Shown: positions 35,642 through 45,360, counted from the first letter of the stretch. The stretch: 64,000 bases of DNA from Caballeronia sp. TF1N1 (GCF_022878925.1 NZ_CP084626.1:186001-250000); one strand, 5' to 3'. Notes: generated by a model from the sequence alone, not told the origin. Numbers and translations are program-made.

Positions 35642-35669
35642 TCTAAACCACTGCTTAAGATCGTGTCAA
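35642..35669 (-). promoter_or_regulatory. Candidate leuA promoter
   Basis: On the minus strand a consensus TTGACA (35669-35664) is followed after 16 bases by TTTAGA (35647-35642). The implied start lies only a few bases before the leader ORF ATG, so the leader would be nearly leaderless; this weakens either the -10 choice or the peptide start. Confidence 0.45.
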
Positions 35670-35717
35670 ATACGTGCTGAATCTTTTTGCAATCGGCACA
35701 AGCCGAATCCGGCGCAC

Positions 35718-36695
35718 TCAGACCGGCTTTCGCACGATCCCGGCGATGACTTCCACCTGACGCGCGATGGCGGGCGGCACGGGCACGTCGCCGCGCATCA
35801 CGCTTTCGATCCAGCGCGCGGTAATCGCGGCATCGAGCGATTCGGGCAAATCGATGGGCGGCGCATCCGGTTGCGAATGTTCGGGCGAAATCAGCGTTTC
35901 CGCGTGGCCGTCGTGGAACCAGTCGACCTGGACTTGCCGGCGCGTGTCTGCCACCGCTTCGCCTTCCGTGCCGCGCGCGAGCAGCGCACCGCCGGCAGCG
36001 GCGTCCGGATGCTCGGTGAAAAGCCCGGTCAGGCTTTCGCGATATTCCGGATGCGTGTAGTTCACGAGCCGCAAGCCCGGATCGGCGAACGGCTGAAGAA
36101 TCTTCACGAGCGTGTGCGTCGAATTGCGCACGCCCATCACGCGGCGCAGTTTCAAAAGCCGCGCGAGCTTCGGCGCGAGCGAGGCGATCGGCGCGAACGC
36201 GAGCCGGCGGGACGCGAGACTATCCTCGATTTCGTCGCGGGAAGCCGCGTGCGGAATGCCGAGTTCGCCGAAAATCGCGGCGCTCGTCACGCGGCCGGGA
36301 TCGTCGACGACACCATGCACCAGCACCGGCACGCCTTCGCGCGCGAGCAAAAGCGACAGGAGCGGCGTGAGATTGGGCTGCTTGCGCGCGCCGTTGTAAC
36401 TTGGAATCGACACGGGCCGCGCATGCTCGCGGCCTTCCTGCACGTGCAGCGGCTCGAACGAGCGATGCGCGGCGGCAAGCATCGCGGCGAGTTCGGCTGA
36501 TGTCTCGCCCTTCACGCGATAAGCGAGCAGCACGGCGCCGAGTTCGATATCGGACACGCGGCCGTCGAGCATGGCTTCGTAGAGCGCGTAGGTGTCGTCG
36601 CGGGACAATGCGCGCGCGCCGTTCGGCCCGCGGCCGATTTCCTTGATGTAGCGTGCGCAGGCAAAATGGTTGGCGGGGGTTTCTGTCTCTGTCAT
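35718..36695 (-). CDS. ybiB: DNA-binding protein YbiB (TrpD2-like)
   Basis: A 325-residue relative of anthranilate phosphoribosyltransferase (TrpD). It keeps the TrpD fold (helical N-terminal domain ALSRDDTYALYEAMLDGRVS, then a central domain with SIPSYNGARKQPNLTPLLSL), but the PRPP-binding loop of true TrpD is not conserved. YbiB proteins bind nucleic acid rather than make tryptophan. The open frame runs upstream to 38330 through antisense sequence of three real genes; the start MTETETPANHFACAR at 36695 is well supported. Divergent from the hydrolase gene across 297 bases (36696-36992) where no clear signal was seen. Confidence 0.87.
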   Translation of the reverse strand: MTETETPANHFACARYIKEIGRGPNGARALSRDDTYALYEAMLDGRVSDIELGAVLLAYRVKGETSAELAAMLAAAHRSFEPLHVQEGREHARPVSIPSYNGARKQPNLTPLLSLLLAREGVPVLVHGVVDDPGRVTSAAIFGELGIPHAASRDEIEDSLASRRLAFAPIASLAPKLARLLKLRRVMGVRNSTHTLVKILQPFADPGLRLVNYTHPEYRESLTGLFTEHPDAAAGGALLARGTEGEAVADTRRQVQVDWFHDGHAETLISPEHSQPDAPPIDLPESLDAAITARWIESVMRGDVPVPPAIARQVEVIAGIVRKPV

Positions 36696-36992
36696 TGGCG
36701 GCTTGCGCGGGCCGCAGGCTCGATGTTCAAGTTCGTGAGCGATGCGGCACGCGAGTTCGAAGGAGCGGGATAGACCTTCAGTATCGCATTTAAGCGATGC
36801 TGGCAAGTTGCCAACGCCGAATCCGTTCGCGCCGGTAAGCCCGCTGTCGGCTCGGCGAAAGCACGCGAATGCCCGCGAAAGCCCGCCGGACAAGCGCCGC
36901 CACGATTCGGCCTCGCGCGTTACACTCGCTCTCTCGCCGCGCGTTCCCACCGAACGAGGCGGCAACCCAGAAAACAGCAAAAGGAGAGCGGA

Positions 36993-37691
36993 ATGAGTTA
37001 CGTGTTTCCTCCGGCGCCCGCAGCGGCGGTGCCAGTCGACGGTTCGAGCGTGCAATTCCCGGTGCGCCGCATTTACTGCGTCGGCCGCAATTACGAAGCG
37101 CACGCGCGTGAAATGGGCCACGACCCAGACCGCGAACCGCCGTTCTTCTTCAGCAAGCCCGCCGATGCCGTGCTGTATGTCGCGCCGGGAGCCACGGGCG
37201 AGTTTCCGTATCCGTCGCAGACGAAAAACCTGCACTTCGAGATGGAACTCGTCGCCGCTATCGGCAAGCAGGGCAAGGACATTCCCGCCGACGAGGCGCT
37301 CGATTACGTCTACGGTTACGCGCTCGGCCTCGACATGACGCGTCGCGACTTGCAAGCCGAAGCAAAGAAAATGGGGCGCCCGTGGGATACCGCGAAGGGT
37401 TTCGACCGCTCCGCGCCCATCGGTCCGATTCATCCGGTATCGAAAGTCGGGCATCTGGAAAAAAGCGCGATCTGGCTGACCGTCAACGGCGAGGAAAAGC
37501 AGCGCTCCGACATCTCGCAGCTGATCTGGTCGGTCGGCGAGACGGTGGCTTACCTTTCCACGCTTTTCGAACTCTTCCCTGGCGATCTCATTTTCACCGG
37601 CACGCCCGAAGGCGTCGGCGCGGTGGTGAAGGGCGATCTGCTCAAGGGTGGCGTGGAAGGTATCGGCGATTTCTCCGTGCGCGTGGTTTGA
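36993..37691 (+). CDS. Fumarylacetoacetate hydrolase-family protein (probably fumarylpyruvate hydrolase)
   Basis: A 232-residue FAH-fold enzyme cleaving a C-C bond in a ring-cleavage product. Metal ligands are in the LHFEMELVAAIGK segment, and the family strings VGRNYEAHAREMG, FDRSAPIGP and LFPGDLIFTGTPEGVG are present. The adjacent maleylacetoacetate/maleylpyruvate isomerase suggests the pair finishes a tyrosine (homogentisate) or gentisate route; no ring-cleaving dioxygenase is nearby. AAGGAGAG precedes the ATG. Confidence 0.9.
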   Translation: MSYVFPPAPAAAVPVDGSSVQFPVRRIYCVGRNYEAHAREMGHDPDREPPFFFSKPADAVLYVAPGATGEFPYPSQTKNLHFEMELVAAIGKQGKDIPADEALDYVYGYALGLDMTRRDLQAEAKKMGRPWDTAKGFDRSAPIGPIHPVSKVGHLEKSAIWLTVNGEEKQRSDISQLIWSVGETVAYLSTLFELFPGDLIFTGTPEGVGAVVKGDLLKGGVEGIGDFSVRVV

Positions 37692-37700
37692 GGCTCGCCC

Positions 37701-38345
37701 GTGAAGCTCTATAGCTACTTTCGCAGCTCGGCGGCGTATCGGGTGCGTATCGCGTTGAATCTGAAGGGGCTCGGCTACGAGTACGAGGGCGTTCATCTGC
37801 TGCGCGAAGGCGGTCAGCAACTGAAGCCCGAATACCGCGCGCTCAATCCGGACGGCATCGTGCCGACGCTCGTCGATGGCGCTGACGTGCTCACGCAGTC
37901 GCTCTCGATCATCGAGTATCTGGAGGAGACGCATCCGCAGCCGCCGCTGTTGCCCGAGCGCCCGGTGGATCGCGCGTTCGTGCGTTCGGTCGCGCTGCAG
38001 GTCGCGTGCGAGATTCATCCGCTCGACAATCTGCGCGTGCTCAAATACCTCAAGCACGAAGTGAAGACGCCTGATGACGTGAAGGACGCCTGGTACCGGC
38101 ACTGGGTGGAGGCGGGGTTCGAGTCGCTTGAGAAGCGGCTGGCGCGCGACGAGCGCGTCGGCGCGCTCACTTTCGGCGATACCCCGACCGTCGCCGATTT
38201 GTGCATCGTGCCGCAGGTGTTCAATGCGCGACGCTTCGGTATCGATCTGAATGCGTATCCGACGATCACGCGCATTGCCGATCACGCCGGCCAGATCGAC
38301 GCCTTTGCGCGCGCCGCGCCTGGCCAGCAACCGGACGCCGAATGA
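37701..38345 (+). CDS. maiA: Maleylacetoacetate (maleylpyruvate) isomerase, zeta-class GST
   Basis: A 214-residue glutathione-dependent cis-trans isomerase. The zeta-class active-site motif SYFRSSAAYRVRIALNLKG is at the N terminus, followed by NPDGIVPTLVDG and SLSIIEYLEET for glutathione binding. The start is GTG at 37701, ten bases after the hydrolase stop. Its stop overlaps the ATG of the exporter gene. Substrate (maleylacetoacetate versus maleylpyruvate) is undecided. Confidence 0.93.
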   Translation: MKLYSYFRSSAAYRVRIALNLKGLGYEYEGVHLLREGGQQLKPEYRALNPDGIVPTLVDGADVLTQSLSIIEYLEETHPQPPLLPERPVDRAFVRSVALQVACEIHPLDNLRVLKYLKHEVKTPDDVKDAWYRHWVEAGFESLEKRLARDERVGALTFGDTPTVADLCIVPQVFNARRFGIDLNAYPTITRIADHAGQIDAFARAAPGQQPDAE

Positions 38346-38974
38346 CGGCAGTGATTCCGGCGGGTGCGCTGTCGAGTTATCTGTCGGGCGCGGGTTTGGG
38401 CGCGAGTCTGATCGTCGCGATCGGCGCGCAGAACGCGTTCGTGTTGCGGCAGGGGCTGAAACGCCAGCACGTGGGAATTGTCGTGGCGATCTGCGCGGCT
38501 ATCGACGTCATGTTGATCGGGCTTGGCATTGGCGGAATGGGCGCGCTGATCCAGCGCGCACCGGTTCTACTCGACGTGATTCGCTGGGCGGGCGCGGCTT
38601 TCGTCTTTCTCTACGGCGTGCGGGCGTTTCTCGCGGCGTGGCGCGGGCCGGGACATTTGAATGCCTCGGAGCGCGATTCGCAGACGGCGGCTGGCGCGGC
38701 GGCAACGGTTTTTGCGTTGTCGCTGCTCAATCCGCATGTTTATTTGGATACCGTGGTGCTGCTGGGCGGAATCGGGGCGCGCTATGCGTGGCCGGGAAAC
38801 GCGTGGTTCGCGGCGGGCGCGATGTGTTCGTCGGTCGTCTGGTTCACGGCGCTGGGGTACGGCGCGCGGTTGCTAAAACCGTGGTTCGAGAAAGACGTGT
38901 CGTGGCGCGTGCTGGATGTGATCGTCGGCTGCGTGATGTGGTGGATTGCGGGGACGTTGGTGGTGGCGCGGTGA
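38342..38974 (+). CDS. argO: LysE/ArgO-family amino acid exporter
   Basis: A 210-residue inner-membrane protein with about six transmembrane helices. It begins with the LysE-type GAQNAFVLRQGLKRQHVG motif (residues 26-43) and contains the SLLNPHVYLDTVVLLGG signature of the ArgO/LysE subgroup. Export of arginine and/or lysine is the usual role. The ATG overlaps the maiA stop (ATGA); the frame upstream to 38201 is only antisense-free read-through of maiA. Convergent with the Fic gene. Confidence 0.92.
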   Translation: MTAVIPAGALSSYLSGAGLGASLIVAIGAQNAFVLRQGLKRQHVGIVVAICAAIDVMLIGLGIGGMGALIQRAPVLLDVIRWAGAAFVFLYGVRAFLAAWRGPGHLNASERDSQTAAGAAATVFALSLLNPHVYLDTVVLLGGIGARYAWPGNAWFAAGAMCSSVVWFTALGYGARLLKPWFEKDVSWRVLDVIVGCVMWWIAGTLVVAR

Positions 38975-39005
38975 AGAGTCCAGCGCGCCATGAAGCAAGC
39001 CGACG

Positions 39006-40373
39006 CTAGAAGCGGCGTCCTTTGTCTATCCATTCCTGTGTCTTGATCATCGGGAGACGATATCTTGCACAGTTGAACGCTTCGAGGTGCTCGAGTTCTG
39101 TCCTGAGCATTCCGTTGAAAGCGGCCATATCGGTTTCGGATAAGCCTGCGCCTTCGACTGCCTGATTCAAGGTAGAACCGAAAAACACGATCTGTCGAAT
39201 CGCTTCACCAAGCTGCTCACGATAGCGGGCTCTCAACGGGTCTGGGCCGCTCATGGACTCGACGATGACCTGATATTTATCGATCGAGCGGCGGTAGGTC
39301 CACTCGAACAAATCGATTGCCAAAGTGACGTCGAGTCGCTCGTAGACGCCTATCATCGCCAGCGCGTAATCGCTTTGCTCGACGTCGAGGAAGGACAAGG
39401 GTGCGCAATTCGACAACATGAGCGGCATATTTGCGCTCAGGCGACTAGTGCGCTTGTTCCCTTCGACGAAAGGCTGCAGATACACGAGATTCACCCAAAC
39501 GAAAAACGCTGCTTCCACAGGATTATGGATTCGAGTCGCTTTATCGATGATTTGCGAAAGCATCTCTTCGAGCAGCTTCGGCACCTGACTCGGCATGTAC
39601 ACCGACCCATGAATGCTAACGATCTTGCTTCGGATAGCACCGAGATCGGCTGCATCCGGCAGAAGATCGCGCATGAGCAGACTCTGCAAATTTCGAACGA
39701 CAGGCACCGTCATGCCTTCGGTGGGAACCGCATCGACCATGAATTCGATCGCTTCCTTGTGATTCAAAAGCATGGTCGCGTCGCGGTCATCGGTTTCCGT
39801 TCGTCCCCTTTCGAACAGTTCTCGCGTATCTAGCAGGGTCTTCTGATTGCCTTCGAGTCGCGATGACGACCATGACAAGTCGATGAGCAGTTGTTCCAAA
39901 ACTTTTCGCGCATATGTTCCGGCAGGCTGTTGATCCTGCGACTTGCCTTTTGAATACAGATCTTCGGCTAGAGCGGCGGGCAGTAGACCGCCGAAATTCG
40001 GCCGATAAGCATCGACAAATGAGCGTTGATAGGAGACAGGTTGTCGCATTCCCAGCGGAGCCGACAGCGCGGCAATCAGATTCCGCGCTTCGTCATCCAA
40101 CGCACGATAGCGTGTACCGGCAGGCCCGCGGAGCTCCTCTTGCACCTCGACCAACGACGAAGAATTGGTCGTTCGATAGATGGTCGACCTTCCCGCGCCT
40201 TGTCGCTCCAGTGAGCCTTTCGCGACCAGCCGGGCCAGAGCGCGGTTGACTGTCGGTCTGGACCACGGCCCGATGCTTGCCTCGATGACGCCAGCAGAAA
40301 CACCGGGATCACCCGCCTCGATGCGTTGCGCTACGCACTGGACGATGGCTAGAAGAAGCGATTGGTCGATCAT
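39006..40373 (-). CDS. Fic-domain protein with winged-helix N terminus and altered active-site motif
   Basis: A 455-residue protein. Residues 1-65 look like a winged helix (IEASIGPWSRPTVNRALARL), and the Fic domain lies at about 165-330. An inhibitory-helix motif is present (SSSRLEGN, with Glu174). The Fic signature reads YLQPFVEGNKRTSR: Gln300 replaces the catalytic His of HPFxxGNGR, and Lys replaces the second Gly. Loss of the general base should abolish AMP transfer, so a regulatory or altered activity is likely. Base composition is visibly less GC-rich than the neighbours, suggesting acquisition. A palindromic operator lies just upstream. Confidence 0.9.
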   Translation of the reverse strand: MIDQSLLLAIVQCVAQRIEAGDPGVSAGVIEASIGPWSRPTVNRALARLVAKGSLERQGAGRSTIYRTTNSSSLVEVQEELRGPAGTRYRALDDEARNLIAALSAPLGMRQPVSYQRSFVDAYRPNFGGLLPAALAEDLYSKGKSQDQQPAGTYARKVLEQLLIDLSWSSSRLEGNQKTLLDTRELFERGRTETDDRDATMLLNHKEAIEFMVDAVPTEGMTVPVVRNLQSLLMRDLLPDAADLGAIRSKIVSIHGSVYMPSQVPKLLEEMLSQIIDKATRIHNPVEAAFFVWVNLVYLQPFVEGNKRTSRLSANMPLMLSNCAPLSFLDVEQSDYALAMIGVYERLDVTLAIDLFEWTYRRSIDKYQVIVESMSGPDPLRARYREQLGEAIRQIVFFGSTLNQAVEGAGLSETDMAAFNGMLRTELEHLEAFNCARYRLPMIKTQEWIDKGRRF

Positions 40374-40379
40374 AACGGC

Positions 40380-40432
40380 GCCGATGATAAGAATAGCTTA
40401 ATCTTATCATCGGCTTGATAAGATTGATAAGA
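40380..40432. promoter_or_regulatory. Operator with 13-bp inverted repeat and extra half-sites ahead of the Fic gene
   Basis: A perfect inverted repeat (40380-40392 with 40402-40414, 9-base spacer) begins 7 bases before the Fic ATG. It contains the octamer TGATAAGA, which recurs at 40416-40423 and 40425-40432 with a 9-base step. The array suits autoregulation by the Fic protein's own DNA-binding domain. Confidence 0.75.
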
Positions 40433-40470
40433 TTAACGCCGATCTCATCGAATCTCATCTGCGCCACACC

Positions 40471-41760
40471 TCACCCCAACAACGCGTCCGCGAACTCCTC
40501 CGCGCTGAACGGCTGCAAATCCTCGACCTTTTCTCCAACGCCGATGAAATACACCGGAATCGGCCGCTGACGCGCGATAGCCGCGAGAATGCCACCTTTC
40601 GCCGTGCCGTCCAGCTTGGTCACGATAAGACCCGTCAAGCCGAGCGCATCGTCGAAAGCCTTCACTTGCGCGAGGGCGTTCTGTCCCGTGTTGGCATCGA
40701 TCACGAGCAGCACTTCGTGGGGCGCGTCGGGCATCGCCTTGGCGATCACTCGGCGCACCTTGCGCAGTTCTTCCATCAAATGCAACTGCGTCGGCAGGCG
40801 GCCGGCGGTGTCGGCCATCATCACGTCGATCTTGCGCGCGCGGGCAGCGCCCACGGCGTCGAAGATGACGGCGGCCGCGTCGCCGCTTTCCTGCGCGATC
40901 ACCATCACGTTGTTGCGCTCGCCCCAGACCGTGAGCTGTTCGCGCGCGGCGGCGCGGAACGTGTCCCCGGCGGCGAGCAGCACCGACTGATTGAAATGCT
41001 GCAGATGCTTCGCCAGCTTGCCGATGCTCGTCGTCTTGCCGACGCCGTTCACACCCGCGATCATCATCACGAGCGGTTGGGCGCGGCCGAGCATCAGCGA
41101 CTTTTCGAGCGGACGCAGCAAGTCGATCAAGAGCACGCGCAGTGCGGCCTTCACTTGCGTGGCGTCCGTCAAACGCTCGGCGCGCACTTTTTCGCGCAAG
41201 GATTCAAGCAGATATTCGGTGGCATCGACGCCCGCGTCGGACATCATAAGCGCGGCTTCGAGCTCCTCGTAGAGATCTTCGTCGATCTTCGCGCCGACGA
41301 AGATTCCCGTGAGGCTCGTGCTCGTCTTCGATAACCCATTGCGCAGACGCGCGAGCCAGGACTTGCGCGCGGCCGGATCGGGCTCGGGCGGCGGCATGAT
41401 TTCCTCGCTCGCCTGATCGGTCTCGGGCGCGCGCAGCCATTGAGATTCAGTGCGGCCTTGCCAGTATTGCGTAGGTTCGGCGGCCGAAGGCGCCGGTGCT
41501 CGATGTGATGAAGTGTTTGCAGCTTCAGCCTGATGCGGCTTCGCGTTGCCGCCATGAACATGTTCGGCAGACGCCGCCGCGTCGCCGCGAATAGCTTGCG
41601 TGTTCGAGGCCGCCGCGTCTTCACCATGAACATGCTCGCCCGACGCCTCGTCCTCTAATGCAACCGAGGATCCATCGTCGTCCGCTTCGAGGTTGTCCTC
41701 TTCCGGCGTGTCGAGCGGCTCGTCAGCCGGCTTTTTGAATCGTTTGAAGAAGCTGAACAT
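40471..41760 (-). CDS. ftsY: Signal recognition particle receptor FtsY
   Basis: The SRP receptor GTPase that docks nascent-chain complexes at the membrane. The 429-residue protein begins MFSFFKRFKK, then an acidic A domain (about 12-130) that includes two EHVHG copies. The NG domain follows with Walker A GVNGVGKTTSIGKLA, DTFRAAAREQL, DTAGRLPTQ and TKLDGTAKGG. The frame extends upstream to 41898 but that stretch is not FtsY-like. Divergent from rsmD across 244 bases in which nothing definite was seen. Confidence 0.97.
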   Translation of the reverse strand: MFSFFKRFKKPADEPLDTPEEDNLEADDDGSSVALEDEASGEHVHGEDAAASNTQAIRGDAAASAEHVHGGNAKPHQAEAANTSSHRAPAPSAAEPTQYWQGRTESQWLRAPETDQASEEIMPPPEPDPAARKSWLARLRNGLSKTSTSLTGIFVGAKIDEDLYEELEAALMMSDAGVDATEYLLESLREKVRAERLTDATQVKAALRVLLIDLLRPLEKSLMLGRAQPLVMMIAGVNGVGKTTSIGKLAKHLQHFNQSVLLAAGDTFRAAAREQLTVWGERNNVMVIAQESGDAAAVIFDAVGAARARKIDVMMADTAGRLPTQLHLMEELRKVRRVIAKAMPDAPHEVLLVIDANTGQNALAQVKAFDDALGLTGLIVTKLDGTAKGGILAAIARQRPIPVYFIGVGEKVEDLQPFSAEEFADALLG

Positions 41761-42004
41761 GGTATGTGAGGAGAGCGCGCGTGCTTGCCGGTTCGCGTCT
41801 ACGCGCCGATGCGCTCGCGTGTGCGCGGCTCGCGCTGAGATGTGTAAGCCGCGTATTTTATCAGGCGCGGCCCGACGCGCCTGTGCGCCTCCCGGCACGA
41901 CGCCGCGCTGTGGTAACGTGGGCGCTCACGGCCCGCGCCAGTCGCCGGGAACAGTCAAAACGCCCATCGGCCGGGCCGCGCGCCAGTCTCACTCAATCTC
42001 TTTT

Positions 42005-42652
42005 ATGTCCCGTTCGTCCGACACTCGTCCGCATACTCCGGCCCGTTCCTCGGCCTCTTCGAGCCGCGCGTCATCGCGCAGCGGCAAGCCGCACACCATT
42101 CGCATCATCGGCGGGAACTGGAAGCGCACGCCGCTGCCCGTCCTAGATCTCGACGGTCTGAGGCCCACGCCCGACCGTGTTCGCGAAACGCTCTTCAACT
42201 GGCTAGGCCAGGACCTGGATGGCCAGCGCTGTCTCGACCTGTTCGCCGGCAGCGGCGCGCTCGGTTTCGAAGCCGCGTCGCGCGGCGCGGCACGCGTGCT
42301 CATGGTCGAGCGTAGCGGCCGAGCGGTCGCGCAACTCAAAGCGAATCAGGCGCGGCTGGATGCGCGCAACATCGAGATCGCCGAAGCCGACGCGCTGCGT
42401 CTGGCTCGCAGTCTCGCGCCAGGCTCGTTCGATGTCGTGTTCCTCGATCCCCCTTTCGGCGATCAGGCTTTGCTCTTGCGCGCGCTTGAAATCGCCGCGC
42501 CGCTCGTCGCCGCGGATGGCGCGCTCTACGTCGAATGCGGCGATCCGCTGGAACCGGCGAGCATCGACGCTCTGGCGGGCTGGGAAATCACGCGCGAAGG
42601 GAAGGCGGGCATGGTTCGCTATCATTTGCTGCGCCGCCAAAATGATGAATAA
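42005..42652 (+). CDS. rsmD: 16S rRNA (guanine(966)-N2)-methyltransferase RsmD
   Basis: Methylates G966 of 16S rRNA during 30S assembly. After a Ser/Arg-rich N terminus of about 30 residues, the protein (215 residues) shows IRIIGGNWKRTPLP, LRPTPDRVRETLFNWL, SAM motif I DLFAGSGALGFEAASRG and the catalytic DPPFGD. The frame is open upstream to 41693; the ATG at 42005 is the first that leaves a normal N-terminal extension. coaD follows 103 bases later, the usual rsmD-coaD order. Confidence 0.93.
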   Translation: MSRSSDTRPHTPARSSASSSRASSRSGKPHTIRIIGGNWKRTPLPVLDLDGLRPTPDRVRETLFNWLGQDLDGQRCLDLFAGSGALGFEAASRGAARVLMVERSGRAVAQLKANQARLDARNIEIAEADALRLARSLAPGSFDVVFLDPPFGDQALLLRALEIAAPLVAADGALYVECGDPLEPASIDALAGWEITREGKAGMVRYHLLRRQNDE

Positions 42653-42755
42653 TGCGCGTTCCCCGATCTGGCGCGCCCGGCGCGTTCGGACGGGGGCGGG
42701 GAAAATGGGCCATCGCTGTCACGCGGTCCAAGGTAAATAAAAGAGGAGAAAGCTC

Positions 42756-43262
42756 ATGGTTGTCGCCGTGTACCCGGGAACGTTCGACCCGCTGACGCGC
42801 GGGCATGAAGACATCGTCCGGCGCGCATCGAGCATTTTCGATACGCTGGTAGTCGGCGTGGCCGACAGTCGCGCGAAAAAGCCGTTTTTTTCGCTGCAGG
42901 AACGGCTGGATATCGCCCACGACGTGCTCGGGCATTATCCAAACGTCCAGGTAAGCAGTTTCACCGGGCTACTAAAAGATTTCGTGCGCAAGAACAACGC
43001 GCGCGTGATTGTGAGGGGCCTGCGCGCCGTATCGGATTTCGAGTACGAGTTTCAGATGGCCGGCATGAATCGCTATCTTTTGCCCGACGTCGAAACCATG
43101 TTCATGACGCCGTCGGACCAGTACCAGTTCATTTCGGGCACCATCGTGCGCGAGATCGCCCAGCTTGGCGGCGATGTGAGCAAGTTCGTGTTTCCATCGG
43201 TGGAGAAGCGGCTGACTGACAAGGTCGGCGTGGCCGCCCAGAAAGATCCTTCGGCGCCTTGA
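42756..43262 (+). CDS. coaD: Phosphopantetheine adenylyltransferase
   Basis: Transfers AMP to 4'-phosphopantetheine in coenzyme A synthesis. The 168-residue protein carries the nucleotidyltransferase motif [19 protein letters not shown] at the N terminus (HxGH-type TRGH) and the [21 protein letters not shown]-terminal segment. A strong AAGAGGAG site precedes the ATG. Confidence 0.97.
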   Translation: MVVAVYPGTFDPLTRGHEDIVRRASSIFDTLVVGVADSRAKKPFFSLQERLDIAHDVLGHYPNVQVSSFTGLLKDFVRKNNARVIVRGLRAVSDFEYEFQMAGMNRYLLPDVETMFMTPSDQYQFISGTIVREIAQLGGDVSKFVFPSVEKRLTDKVGVAAQKDPSAP

Positions 43263-43336
43263 GCGCCGGGTCCGCGTATCAGCGCTCGCGCGATGCGCGG
43301 ACTCCATGCCGGAACATCGCCGGCGCAAGAGAGTGA

Positions 43337-43600
<264 letters not shown>

Positions 43601-43617
43601 CCGCCTTATCTCTGTTC

Positions 43618-44688
43618 TTACGCGCCGGCGAGTTCGGCCAGTGCAGCGACGAGCGCATCGCATTCGTCTGGCGTGCCGACCGTTATCCGCAAATGCTGGT
43701 CGATGCGCGGCAGCTTGAAATGCCGCACGAAGATTTCCTTCGTTCGAAGCGCGGCGGCGAGCGCGAGCGCGTCGTGCGCGGGGTGTTTCGCAAAGACGAA
43801 ATTCGCCGCCGACGGCACCACTTCAAATCCCAGCGCGCTCAATTGCGCGGTCAACTTGTCGCGACTCGCGACGACTTTGCCGCAGCTCTCCTCGAACCAC
43901 GCGCGGTCTTCATACGAAGCGAGCGCCGCTACTTGCGCGAGCCGGTCGAGCGGATACGAGTTGAAGCTGTCCTTCACACGCGTTAGCGCTTCGATCAGGC
44001 TTGCATCGCCGAATGCGAAACCCACGCGCATGCCCGCAAGCGAACGCGCCTTCGAAGTCGTGTGCACGACGAGCAGATTGGGATAAGCATCGACCAGATT
44101 CACGGCCGATTCCGCGCCGAAATCCACGTACGCTTCGTCGATGATGACTGGGGCATCCGGATTCGCCTTCAGCAGCACCTCGATTTCGGAGAGCGGCAGG
44201 GCGCGGCCCGTCGGCGCATTCGGGTTTGGCAACAGCACGCCGCCGCCTGGCGCGCGGTAATCGTCGGTATCGATACTGAAATCCGCGTTCAGCGGGATCG
44301 CCTCGTATTCCACACCGTACAACTGGGCATAAACCGGATAGAAGCTGTACGTGATGTCGGGAAAACGAATCGGCTTTTCGTGTTTCAAGAGCGCCTGAAA
44401 CGCGTGCGCGAGCACTTCGTCCGAACCGTTCCCCGCGAACACCTGCTCCACGCGCAAACCGTGATGCTTCGCCACCGCCTCACGCAACGCGCGCGCGGTC
44501 GGATCGGGATACTTGCGCAGCGACGCGCCGTCCTTGCCGAGTTCGCGCGTAATCGCCTCGACCACGCGCGGCGACGGCGGATACGGATTCTCGTTGGTGT
44601 TGAGCTTGATGGGATGCGCCAGCGCGGGCTGTTCGCCCGGCACATAAGGCGTCAGTCGATGGACGATATCGCTCCAGAAACGGCTCAC
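43618..44688 (-). CDS. hisC: Histidinol-phosphate aminotransferase
   Basis: A PLP enzyme of histidine synthesis, 356 residues. It shows [14 protein letters not shown] near residue 28, [18 protein letters not shown], the [11 protein letters not shown] segment and the PLP-Lys region [18 protein letters not shown]. It is detached from a his operon here and may be a second copy of the hisC type found next to pth in Burkholderiaceae. The gene upstream, pth, is on the same strand 18 bases away. Confidence 0.94.
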   Translation of the reverse strand: MSRFWSDIVHRLTPYVPGEQPALAHPIKLNTNENPYPPSPRVVEAITRELGKDGASLRKYPDPTARALREAVAKHHGLRVEQVFAGNGSDEVLAHAFQALLKHEKPIRFPDITYSFYPVYAQLYGVEYEAIPLNADFSIDTDDYRAPGGGVLLPNPNAPTGRALPLSEIEVLLKANPDAPVIIDEAYVDFGAESAVNLVDAYPNLLVVHTTSKARSLAGMRVGFAFGDASLIEALTRVKDSFNSYPLDRLAQVAALASYEDRAWFEESCGKVVASRDKLTAQLSALGFEVVPSAANFVFAKHPAHDALALAAALRTKEIFVRHFKLPRIDQHLRITVGTPDECDALVAALAELAGA

Positions 44689-44706
44689 GGTCTGCTCCAG
44701 TGGAAG

Positions 44707-45309
44707 TCAGGGATTGCGATGCAGGTTCATCATCGCGCGTTCGTTTTCGCCCGCGACGACGAAGGGCATGACGGCGAGCGCGCGCTCGATCGACTGATCG
44801 ATCACGTCCTGCTCTTCGCGGCGCGGCGGCTTCAGCACGAAGTTGGCGACGTCCGGCTTCGCGCCCGCACGCGCGCCTTCGGGAATCAGATCACGCGGAT
44901 GCCCGATGCCAATGCGCAGCCGCCAATATTGCTGCGACGACAGATGCGCGGAAATATCCTTGAGCCCGTTGTGGCCTCCGCTGCCGCCGCCGAGCTTCAT
45001 CTTGACGGTGCCGGGCGGAAGATCGAGTTCGTCGTGTGCGACGAGAATCTCATCGGGAAGAATCTTGAAGAACTGCGCGACCGCAACCACCGATTGTCCC
45101 GAGCGGTTCATGAACGTCTGCGGTTCCAGCAAATGGATTTCATGCCCGTTCAGACGTCCGCGCCCATAGTGACCGTGAAAGCGGCGCTCGTCGCGCAGAC
45201 TTGCGCCGGCGTCGCGCGCCAATTGGTCGACTAGCCAGAAGCCCGCGTTATGGCGCGTCGCGGTGTATTCGGCGCCCGGATTTCCCAGGCCAACGATCAG
45301 CTTGATCAT
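44707..45309 (-). CDS. pth: Peptidyl-tRNA hydrolase
   Basis: Recycles tRNA from peptidyl-tRNA released during translation. The 200-residue enzyme has [22 protein letters not shown] at the N terminus (catalytic His in RHNAG), the FMNRSGQSV segment and the [27 protein letters not shown] signature. Standard length. It lies downstream of rplY behind a strong terminator. Confidence 0.97.
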   Translation of the reverse strand: MIKLIVGLGNPGAEYTATRHNAGFWLVDQLARDAGASLRDERRFHGHYGRGRLNGHEIHLLEPQTFMNRSGQSVVAVAQFFKILPDEILVAHDELDLPPGTVKMKLGGGSGGHNGLKDISAHLSSQQYWRLRIGIGHPRDLIPEGARAGAKPDVANFVLKPPRREEQDVIDQSIERALAVMPFVVAGENERAMMNLHRNP

Positions 45310-45360
45310 GTCGAATCATCGCAGGCTAAGAAGCCTGCTCGTATCGTTTGGTGTTGATGC

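Noticed and set aside
36696..38330. In-frame upstream extension of ybiB to an 870-residue protein
   Set aside because: The extension runs antisense through the hydrolase and isomerase genes, is Arg-rich and lacks homology signs; the conserved start is at 36695.
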